Source: Apostichopus japonicus (Eukaryota > Echinodermata > Holothuroidea > Aspidochirotida > Stichopodidae). Taken from it: a stretch of 64,000 nucleotides of DNA. This document shows positions 37,044 through 49,000 of the stretch, piece after piece. Location of the stretch: assembly GCF_037975245.1 (NCBI RefSeq), contig NC_092573.1:20414265-20478264 (forward strand), given 5' to 3'. The position numbers and the translations under genes are program-made. The notes beneath the pieces were generated by a model that was given only the letters and a program-made list of their open reading frames with translations, did not search any database and had not been told where the DNA came from. Position 1 is the stretch's first letter; every line of letters begins with the position of its first letter.

Positions 37044-40000
37044 GTTAGTAACTTAAAAAAATTACCTTTCTCATGTATAATTTGTTTCTATTATGTTTCT
37101 TTGTTTTACTTAAACATAAACGAAAGGAACGAAGGAATGAAAAGACAATTAATCTGTTCGAGCTTGTTTCATATTCAAGCTGACGGTTAACCGATATCCA
37201 TGTCTAATAACAGCAGTTTAGATGGTGTTAAAGGTATAGTTGGAAATTCGGTATGCGATTTTAACAGGCAAAACGCCTCAGTGTTCTTGCTGAATGGCTG
37301 TGTAACCAGTGTTGTGTGAAATCGGTTTCGTCATACCAAACATTGTGACTATCAAATACTTCATCACCGATATAACATACTTTATATGAAATGATATTAA
37401 GCACTAACATTGATCGTTTATGGGGCGAATTTAGAACCAGGTAAATTTTAGGGGGGGGGGGAAGGAGAAGAAAAGTGGAATTTCATCCCAAGATACTAGT
37501 GTATCATAACGTATGCCTATACCATAACATATTCACTGAACATTCCGATCATATTATATCATATCAATACTAAGATAATAATGATAGATACATTGTACGA
37601 CAGATAAACAACATTATTTGTACATCATGGAGAGATTGTGTGTTCCAGAGGGGACTGGCCGGGTACACTGTGCTTGTTCTATGGACGTACTAACGATTCA
37701 TTAATTGGATTCATTAATTTTAAAAGCTTCAAAATAATATATTCAGTCTATAATTTCACGCCGGAAGTCAGCACACACCCCACCCCACCCCTTCCACCCC
37801 CTTCCACGGGTCCCATCAACACCCCACCACCATAGTGCCATGAATATGCATATTTCATATATAGCGTTAACAATGCTCATATATGTATAGTATGTAACAT
37901 ATCTCATATCTGGAGGCGACCATATAGACTCACATTATACTTTTGTCCCTAATCAGTCTACACTGATCACGTGTACTACCCAGTTACGCTCACATCTTGT
38001 TCTGATCCACATCATGAACAAAGTGCATGAACAAAACAAAAAAAATCCATTTTCGTCAGCACTTTTTAAACTTTTAAACTCAAATACCGTTTACCTCATT
38101 CTAAACAGTCCGTGTAACTTCCGCATAATACATGCATAAACTCCTTGCACAGCAAGTTGTATATTAGGTGCAGACAGTGGCGTAGGAAGGTACTTTTGAG
38201 TGGGGGGGGGCTGAAGACTGATGGCCGGCCTGGGGGAGGGGTCTATGGGGAGGGGGTGTCCCCCTCCCCTTTGGATTTGTTTTTGCATTTCCAGGTGGCC
38301 TCAGATGCAATTTGGTGCAATATAGCACACTTCAACACCCACTCCATTTTGTAACTAATTTTGCATTTTCACCTGGCCTTAGATGCAATTTGGGGCTCCA
38401 AATGAGATTTCTTTTCTGATTTGGAAATGAAAAAGGGGTTTTCTGACTTGCTGAGCGGGGGGGGGGGGCGGAATGATACTTCCGCCCCCTACCATATTTT
38501 TCACTGGGGGGGGGGCTGGCGCCCCCAGCCCCCGGTTCCTACGCCCTTGGGTGCAGATATATACATGCCGCCCTCGTCCAACTCGGTAGGTCTGTATGCC
38601 AGCCGTTTTGAATATTTGTCTTATTGTATGTGTCCGATATATTTCTACTGAACCAACCTTCCCCCTTCTCCAGAAAAAAAAAGCACAGTGGTATGTTACC
38701 TCCTATAAGAAATGTTTGTACCGTATACAAGTATGTGATTTAACTATACATCTCACTGCGTTGACATACAAGATGTTCTAAAGGAGTCAGTGTAAACACA
38801 GGGTTCTGTGTCACCCCGACCACCAAGTTGAACCCCTTCCACCAAACACCCCCTCACCCCACCCATTTGCCTTACTGTCCTATTTAAGGTCAAGGTCGAT
38901 GGCCGTTGCATAAAAAACTTGACTTCATTCGTATTTTGATATTCCAGTGTACGTAGCCTGTTAGATCTTGCTACGTGCACCTGAATTTCGTATACAGATG
39001 TTCAATGCAGATCGTGTACGCCAGGTAACAGCATACGGAAGTACCGGATGTGATTTCAACAAAGGGTCATACTTACTAGTTACTCATACATTTCCTTTTT
39101 GAGGAACCTTTTTCAATCCATTATGCAATGAATTTACATTGTTCGTGTATGCAGATTGTCAGGAAATATTACTTGGCAAGGTGAGGGGAGTTAAGGGCGA
39201 AGGGGGGGGGGAGGGTACGGACCAGGGAGTAGTTGGGTGAGAAGGTTAATGTCACTTGCAGAGATTAGATGTTTGCCAGCACATTATTGTAACAAAATAG
39301 TCCCGTTATGCACTACATCTCTACTCCATTCCGACCCAGCCCCAACCCTCATAATCCCCACCCCAAACCACCACCGTCCCCTCCCTTCGTTTGTCTTGAC
39401 AGCTTTTGTGGTAGGCCGACTTTATAATCAAAGGTAGATCGTATAAATAGCACACTTAGTGGATGACAAAGTTTGTAGAAGTACTTCCGATAAGAAACGC
39501 TGTTTTGCAAAATGAATGGGCTCATATTACATACACATCTTTTGTCAAGTTTGGTTAGTATATTCATCAGCCATCATTACAGTGCCCCTTTTTCCAAAGC
39601 AGGGTTGAAAAGAGGGTCATATGAACCCCCCCCCCCCCCTCGATATATATACTTCATTCTTGGTGCCATTAACGAAGATGGTGGACCAACAGTGTTTAAA
39701 ATTAGATATCAAGTACCTCAACTTATGTACAGCTTTGGTTAATATATTTTCTCAATATTTGTGTTAATAGTAATTAATTCTAGAGTTCTTTGTGAAGGTA
39801 TCTTCAGATCAAGCTTTCAAGCATGTGTCCATAAGAAAAGGATGCTGTGAATTGAGTACTTTGTATTTTGACTATACGAGTTGAATTGTTTTGCATAGAA
39901 TCGTTTGAACTAGATTGAAGAACAGACAGATAGATAGACAGACAGTTAGATAGATAGACATATAGATAGAAACAGGGGCGTAGCGAGGAATTTGCCAAGG

Positions 40001-43000
40001 GAGGGGCGAATATGAGCAGCTGTAGCAAACTTTCTAAGCGTAGCGCCACCATGTGAACATTTCGGCAGAATATGCCTCCCAGATCGCTGGTAATGGCACT
40101 TCCCAGGCCGTGTAAGTTGCATCTAAGACTTTTTTTATTTTGAAATTACTAGCGATATCATAAAAACAAATACAAAAAATATGCTCAAGGGGGTGGGGGC
40201 GGCTGCTCCCTTAGCCCCCCCCCCCTTGGCTACGCGCCTTACAGAAAGAAAGATATATGTATATGTATTTTAGTAAAATAATTACCATATATCATAGTAG
40301 CCTTTAAGTGTTCCAAACTATGATGGGAAGTAAAAATCACCGTAACTCACATCAACAAACACAAACGTTGCGGCCATTCTCTCTGCATTTATCTCTTCAT
40401 ATGTTCATTGGCTTCATAGCACGTTGAATATATGGTAACATTGGTAAATTCAGAAAAGATTTTAATAGATTTTTTTAGATTTTAATATTTTAATATTTTT
40501 TACCGTCCTAAAATTCTGGAAGCAATCGTCATGAAGCAATCAAGTAAAGGCTGCAGCACACAGAAATGTCCACATTCATTTCTGTGGCTACATCCGGTTG
40601 AGATATGATCGTGGCGCTATACCAGTTTTGGCGTTGGCTAAAGCGTTGAATGTGAAATCTTAATTAAATCGAGCAGAGAAATCAATTTCTGTGTTTATGG
40701 TATCAACTGTAGCATAGTCTTGTATCCCAGATAAACAGTTTCGCGGAACAGAGCCAAGAGTTGAAAAGGCTAACAGTTAGCGTACTTGAGTTGAAAACCT
40801 GTGATACCTTGGCAACTGCGTATGTGGGAGTACCTAGTAATGCTTTTACAGAGATGGCTCGGTAAGTTTTGCAGATTTGGCAAAAAAGTTAGGAAGGCAT
40901 GGCTTGGAATATTTCATATCTCATCACTAATGGAAAAGGTGTGAACATATTTCAACATATTTGCGTAGCCCTAGCCTAGAAAGCAGAGGATCACCACGTC
41001 CCCGAAATTGCGTGATTCTGTCCATTATTCAGAATGTTTATGGCATGTCATTTCAATTTGTTCTATTTCTAACAGCCCAACCACAGACCACCAACAATTC
41101 AACAGTAATGATGGATTCTACCATTCAGTCTGACACACCAACTACCACACCTTCTTCAAGTGATCCCACCATTCAAACACAAGAACCTGCAGGGACAAGC
41201 ACATTAGAGCCTACACCTGACCCAGGGCCTAGTCCTACAGATGACCCAAACCAGATTTCGGGGGAATTGACATATGAAAATCTTGGTAAGTAGCCTAGGC
41301 AAGTCTGCATGTTTTCACTGTGTATTCTTCATTGAGGATAAAGTGAGGAGCAGAGTGTTGGTGGGAGACAAGTGTGGTATACAGGTATTTTTCAAAGGGT
41401 CCTTTTTGTTTTGTTTGTTTTTGTGTGTGTAGCAAGGAGTTTATGAGAAACTGTTCAATTACATCACATGTGATTCCAATCCCGGTGAAATGTAATTTGA
41501 GGTCATCTATGTTCAAACTAGTACTATCATGTAGCACTCTGGCATGTCAAAATATTACATACATTTAATTACAAATGTCCAATCCTACCCTACCACATGT
41601 TGTAGCTTGTAAGTCTACTAACTTGAGTGATTGAATGATATTAACTTGAGTCACCAAGTGATTCACATTCATTACTTCATTATTAGGATAGATCATGAGG
41701 AAACAATGTGAAGTGTGTGGAAACATTATGCTGATAACTTTACGGCGCCCTCAAAATGTTAAGAACATTTCTCTAACAGGTATCTAAACAACTTTCTGCC
41801 AAATGATGGAATATGTGTTCTTAACAATTTATAATAAACTGACCAATTCCTTAATTTCTAGTAAATGAGAATTTCATCAGTTAGCTGTGAACAAAAAGAG
41901 ATAACCAGACATTAAACCTTTCCATACCAAATAGGTACGGCTCAAAGTCTATATTGTTGTCTGTTTTTACAAGCTCTTCTGCGGCCATCCAAGGTCAGTA
42001 ATAGAGAAAAAATGCTCTTATTGAAATGAGTGACTGAGTGGGCTTCCCCACTTGATCTCGAGCAGTTGATCAGATCCAGGTCTGATCAACCGCTCTTAAT
42101 CAACTGCTGTGGGGGAACGCATCCTCGGTCATCATATCTCGAGATGTTGATCCACCGACAGGGTTAAATCAGATCTCGAGCAGTTGATTAAAATTGCCGT
42201 GTGTGAAAGCTCTGTGGATCAAGGTGGCCGGTGATCACAATGATCTATGACGTAGCATCCTTTCTTTGACCACAGTTACAGCGCGAAAATTGGCTTGTAA
42301 CAGGCCTTTTGTACAGTATTGCGTAGATTAACAAGCGTTGTGCTACCACTAGTTAGTAAGCTGCTCACAGTACATAGGTGTAGTTAATTGAAGAAGGAAC
42401 ACAGCAAATTCATTGGGCATACACTATACTGTGCACTGTTGGAACAACATGGGCTGCGGAAAATGCAAGAGCAAAAAAATGTGGTCCAACGTGGATCAAG
42501 TGGGCACGCCAAACTGTTGACCTCGAGCGGCTCGATCAGATTCGGATCTGATCAAGTGCTTGTGATCAACGACCAATAGTTAAAAGGTTATTAAATACAG
42601 TAGACTCAACAATAGAAAGGAAGTTGACCTCTGAAATGTTACTTCTATAGCAAATTATCATTATTCATCTAAACTTACCTCACCAAGTTTATATATATGA
42701 AGTCCTAAAAGAAGGATGCATGACAGGATAACACATTTAAGCCATCTTTCATGTTACATTTGTCATCATAAGTCATCAAAAAGCATTGATATATATATAT
42801 ATATATATGTAAATATATATATGTATTATATGTGCTATATGTATTATATGTGTTATATGTATGTATATATATATATATATATACACACATATTTTATGTA
42901 TAGCTATATATTATATGTATATATATGCAAAAGATCCCATTTTTCCATAGCTGTTATCTACTATACAATATAAAAATATGGGGAACAGTGAGGGAGGAGG

Positions 43001-46000
43001 GGGGAGCCTTATGGCACCTGTATTGTACACATTGAATCATATAACTTGAATTACTTTGAATTACTTAACTAACAATGCCTATTTTTGTCATCTTCCACAG
43101 CGAGTCTTGGTATCAAGTTTGATTATGAAATGGAACAAGAATGGGAAGGATACGATGGTTGGTACAATAATCTCGCCCATCCTGACTGGGGTGGCGCAGG
43201 TAAATACAGTTCCATGCTTCACTTTTCCAGTTTTTTAATATGATCGATCATCGATTTCTGAACATGTGCAATCATCTCGCCCAAAGTGACTGGGGTGGCG
43301 CAGGTAAATACAATTACGCGCTTTGCTTTCGTGAGAAAGCTCTTTTCAAGTTTTTTTTTAAATTTGATTGATCATTGCTTTCTGAACATGTACAGAATTA
43401 TTATTTTTTTGGGGGGAGCGGTATTCTGCAGTTCGTTAATACGTTAAAGAGACAATACATGACGAGGCGACAATACTGTCACAGTAACTAGACCCAGATG
43501 ACAATTTGGGGATCCATACAATTCTTTGTGCTTGAACAGAAGTATTAAATGTAAAATGCTTGGAACTTTGACAATAAGGTCCCTTCCCCCCCTTCCCCCC
43601 CAAACTACCTGCATAGTCTGACCTTCTTCTACTTGGTAGCAAATGTGAAAGAATCTCCTGTTTTGAGAATATCTTTAGGAATGAGGATGGGGGGGGGGAG
43701 ACAGCAACCATATCCTTTAATGGTTGTTTGATAAAGGATGACAAAATTATATTTGATATGTTGTAGGCCATTTAATGAAAACACTTCAACCAGTCCAGTT
43801 TGTGAATACTTTTAATCTTTGAGAAATGACCCCACTTGTGAATAATAATCTGATACACAGGACAAACACTTGTACAGCCGAAACCATCCTAAGGATCTAT
43901 AATTCAAAAAATCAAACCGACACTATCGTATGGCAGTTTTCATTTACTAGCGCCCCAAACCCTGACTTCGGTCAAATTAACACTAGATACATAATCTCTG
44001 CTTACTGCAGCCTCTGTCTTAACAACCCCTAGATACATCACTGATAAATGACCTTATGAAATTACGAAACAAAAAGAAATCTGTCTTCAGTCATTGGTTT
44101 AACTCTGCTTTTTCTTTGACACACCCATCCTAACGAATATATTTCTGTCTCTGTACGTTATCCTCGAACAGATCTGCCTCTAACGAGACGTCTGCCTGTG
44201 GCATATGAAGACGGTGTATTTAGGCCTGCCGGTTATGACAGACCTAACCCCATGAACCTTTCAAGAGCCGCTATGCTCGGCAACACAGGACTGGGATCAT
44301 TCCGAGGAAGGACCGCTCTGATGACTTTCTTTGGTGAGTGTATGCTGCAAAAAAAAACAACAATTTAAAGGCATTGAAGACTTGCCCAAACCGTGTGCGG
44401 CCATCTGAAAAAGTTAACTTTCCGTTGCTTGCAAGTGACAATTTGTTCGTTTCGCTACAAAATGCAGATTGTAATGAAACGTGATACCTTTTTATCTTTA
44501 GCTGGACCTGAGATGTCCATCGCTGTATCGTTTATACACTTTGCTGTGGGTATTGACCTCAGCTGTATGTACTAAATGTACACTAGTGTCTAATTACCCA
44601 CAGTAGCAAGCTGTGTGTGTATTTTCTGGGATAGATGGTAGTGTGTAACACTTCTGTTACACCTCATTTGAAACAAGGTCAGATTACCGGCATTAGACTT
44701 TTCTTTTTGCGCGAGTCTTCACACCCTTTAAATGATTAAAAACGTGAAAAAACCATTTTTAAACAAACGGCTCGCGTCTAAGGGTAGCTGTCAGAATTCT
44801 TGTCCTGATTTCACCTGGCTGTGTGCCGGATATACCAGAGGTCCAAAGAGAAATATTGTTTGGAAACCAATAGGCAAGGCATTGAAAACCCTCTTTATCC
44901 TTAGATTTGGTAATGTTCAGGGTAGGCCCCGGTAGGTCGATCATGCGTTTTATGCCAATTATCGCAAGATTTTGGGGAAACTTTCTTTGGAGAGCTGGAT
45001 TTGGCCCAGTGGCCACCTATCGAGAACCCCTTATGGAGATCATACGTCCGTGTTTGTAATATGCATATATATTGATCTCATCAAGTCGGCATAATTCACA
45101 GAGTCAAAAGCTGTTATCGAGTTAAACTTGGTTTTATTAAATCTTTTACTTTCAGGACAACAAGTGGTCGAAGAGATTTTGGACGCCCAGCGGCCAGGTT
45201 GCCCCCCAGAGTATTTTAACATCAAAATTCCCGAGGATTACGAAGCTTTTCAGGATGTTACTGTCGTAAACAGAGAAAGGCAGAATCAGATTAGGACAGA
45301 GCTCCCTCTGTTGAGGAGCAGGTACAGCTTTCAAACTGGATACGCTCCCAACGTCCCACGAGAACAGGTCAGAATAACAGACTTTGTATAATCCTTGTCA
45401 TTTGCAACTCACGTCTCTCTGGGCCATGCAAAAACAAAGGATGGATAGTTTTTGAAAATGTCAGAAAAATTAAGTCAACTTCTCTTTTCACCTTTAACTT
45501 GTCGATGTTGATTATTTTTTGGGGGGGTTAAGTCTTCTACTTCTTCTTTGCTTTTGTAACTTTGATAACATTGTACATTTCATGTCAACTCTAGAGGTCG
45601 TGACCCCTCCAAATGAATTAACATATATATATACAACGGTATTTGTACATTTACTCTGCCCATTAGCTCAACGAGATCACTCCTTGGTTCGACGGCGGAC
45701 TCGTCTACGGAATTTCAAAAGCCTGGGCCGACGCCTTGAGGGAGTTTGACGGCGGACGGCTGCGAAGTAACGCCGCTAGGGGGGAACCCTATTATCCCGA
45801 GGAAAATACCATCGGACTTCCAATGGCCAATCCTCCCAACCCGACCGTTCACAAACATTTGGACTCTAAGCGATTTTTTAGTGAGTGTAACAAAAGCTAA
45901 AAGTGACGATGCCGTTGATCTCGAGCACTAGCGCGGCTTGAACTTTTGTCTTGAGGTGTATTCTAAGAATAGTAACTTTTAGTCACTGCAAGGTAGATGT

Positions 46001-49000
46001 GAAATGGGGAGTGGGGAGGTAGAACTGGGAGGGGAGGGAAAAATTCTGGTTCATTGACATATGGCAAAACTTTTCCAAAAGTAAAAATTCTTTCTTAAAC
46101 ATGGAACCAAAAGTCGTCCATAACAACTTTGAAAGAAATCATGTTAGCTGCAATAGCAACCATGTTGTCAGCTGTTTGGTATTATTATGACAAGAAATTT
46201 GTAAATTTTTCTTCAAAGAAAATCTGTTCCTTTTCATGTCAAGAAGGTTAAGGAGTAGCCTAGATCTAGCACCTTTTATAGCCTAGTTTGCATATAAGGA
46301 TCAAGGCTGACGCCTGTGAAATCATTAACTATGATATGATGTACTACCGACTGGTTTACGGCTCTTTTTTTGTACGAGAACGGGGGAAAAAAAAAAATCG
46401 TGGGCAGTATTATTACTAAACAGTATAGTAACATGTTGCAGTAAAGTAATGCTAAAGTCATGTAGGGCATAAACCAAGTATGGTACCGTGAAGAGATTAC
46501 AATAGTGTAGCTAACTGAGGTATTACTGCTCTAAGTTCAATGATGACTACCGTGCTCATTTTTTTGTTAGCTCCAGAATCTGTGAGCACAATTTTTTTTG
46601 GAGATATTTCTAACAGTAGTCAGAAAAGAATAAAAAAACGAAAAAAAAAAAATGCTGAAAAATTTGAGGCCAACTTTAGCATAATATGTATGTCAATTTG
46701 TATGTCACTATTTTAGAGGCTTGAAACTGTCTATTCCCTGCATTTTCTACTGTTTTACCAGAGGCTAAAGTCAAGTTAATCATTATGGATGTGCGATGTC
46801 TGCATTTCACACCTGTCCTTCTAGATTTGTACCTGTTCCCTCAGACATTTTGCAAATCTAGTATGTAGATACCAGTCTGTTAGGTTAATTTCTCGTGCTG
46901 AGAGCATTGTACTCATATGTGTACTCATGCAATGGGGAGGGTGGAGCTGGGTGGGGTGGGGTGATTCTATTTAAATTAATACTCACTCAAGTGTGAGTCA
47001 GCCAATAAGGCAAAGAGCATTCCAATAAAACCTCTGACGACTTGCTTCCATTACAGAACTCGGTAACCCGAGAGGAAACGAAAATCCTTTTCTCCTCACC
47101 TTTGGTATCGTATGGTTTCGTTGGCATAACGTCTGGTGTGATGTCATCATCAAGGGTTTGATGGAAGACCACAGTGAGCTGTCGAGAGATGAGATTGAAC
47201 ATGAGTACGACGAATACATCTTTAACGAAGCCAGAAAGTGGGTCATTGCGACCTACCAGGTAAGAATTTCAACCAATAACCATTAGTCTGCTCTGGATAG
47301 GGTTGGAGAGCACTATCATCAAGATATGGTCTGTAATTTGCTCGAAATTGACTTAGAAGACCTGCTTGAATACGTCGTTGAGAAATCTTGGTCTGTTTTA
47401 AGACCGAGGACATTGAATATGGAGGGAAGAGCTATTAGTAAAAGTATTTGCATGTTTGCATATCATGGATAAATTGGAACCGGTTTATCCTAGAAAGATA
47501 AGAGCATGGGTGGGTCATCGGTTGTACAATTCTGCCATTGGTGTAATGATGTGGCCAAACTTTTATATTGTTTTGTACAATGTCATGGGAAGAGAGAAGT
47601 GTCTAAGTCCACAACTGAAGTTGCTCAGATTGTTAAGTTAGATATTTTCAAATAGATGCCAATTTCTTTTATTCGATCCCACTGACCACAAGGGGTTTCA
47701 GCTTTCGGAAATGAACTTGGTAGCAATATCTAGTTTGAATAGCGCCAACAGAAGCCTCCTTACCGATTGTTAGAGTCAGTTTACCAGCAATTTGAGATCC
47801 CATGTTTGGTCCAGTCGAGAAAACTTATCCTGGTCACGGGGGGGGGGGGGGGTTGTTTTGCTACTGAAAGCCTCATTTCCAATCTGAGTTTACAAATAAC
47901 GCAAGGTTGTGTTTTGTTGTAGTTATTTTAGCATTGGTGAGTTACGAATACTTTGTCAGTTACTCATGGTTGGGCGTGCACTTCCAATCCTACAGTTAAA
48001 CGAGAAATTTTCATTTTTCAGAGTAAGCGTAGGGTGTGGTCGATAACTTGACTTCTTCTTTTTCTTTGCCAGAATATTGTATACTATGAATGGTTGCCAG
48101 TGTTTCTCAACATCGACATGGAAGAATACGAATACGAGGGTATGTTTTAATATCAATGCTCTTAAAATGTTGCAGGGAATTTGTTTCTCTTTTTTATTGG
48201 AGTTATTACAATATATTTGATAATCTGCTTTATGACAGTGGGACGAGAAAAGAGCCAAGATGGTCCATTGATAATTAACGTTCGTTTTTTCTGGTTTTCT
48301 TTCTTTTCGTCATAACCCTTCAGGTTACAAGGGTTACATTCATCCAGGTGTCACTCATGAATTCCAGTCTGCAGCTATGAGATTTGGGCATACCCTCGTT
48401 CCACCCGGTGTTTATCGCAGGTAAAGTACTGTTTTTACCTCTCTGTCTCTAAGCTGTCGACATTTGATGATGTTGCCGGTTTTAAGGCAGCGCTCTGGCC
48501 GAAAGGGATCATGGTAGTGGCATTAAAAGCGGTGACACCTTTGTAATATTTTCAAATATCTCAATCTCCTCAAGATTTTGATGGATCACATTCAAAGTTG
48601 AACTGATGATTGTTGGATTGTGTATGAATAAGGTGATGCCTAATAATTTTTGGTCAACAGTTAATTAATTACAATTAATCCCCATTGTTTAAAAAAATCT
48701 GAGCCTTCACCTTTTTGCCAAAGCTCCTTTAATTTGTCTCACAGTCTCTGCAGTGTTTGTTTACATTTGTGGTTAAGCTCTGCAGAGGCTGTAAGTGGAA
48801 TTAAAGCAGGATTGGGAGTTGTTATTAACTGTTGAACTGTAAGCATGAGAGCCCTATAGCCAATCAGCACTTGCTAATTCTTAGAAGTCTTTGAGCCTGA
48901 GGTATGTAAAAATTTTGGGAAGGCGTGCTTGTGAAGTTATGTCTGCTCAGGTAGAGGGGAGAAAGTTTAATAGGGTAGGTCAGTGGTATTGTTTGAGAGA

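Larger units (their letters stand above)
37044..41075 (+). other. DUOX intron 1
   Basis: A 4.0-kb first intron, with the GCGTAGG MITE at 38180-38544, another small MITE at 39974-40240 and several G- or C-runs. Regulatory elements may be present but are not recognised. Confidence 0.8.
41286..43100 (+). other. DUOX intron 2
   Basis: 1.8 kb; contains a palindrome-rich element (42040-42580) and TA/TG microsatellites at 42789-42925. Confidence 0.85.

Noticed and set aside
43229-43303. Possible extra DUOX exon from the duplicated exon 3 piece
   Set aside because: The only upstream acceptor (ttttccag) puts a stop codon immediately in the required phase.
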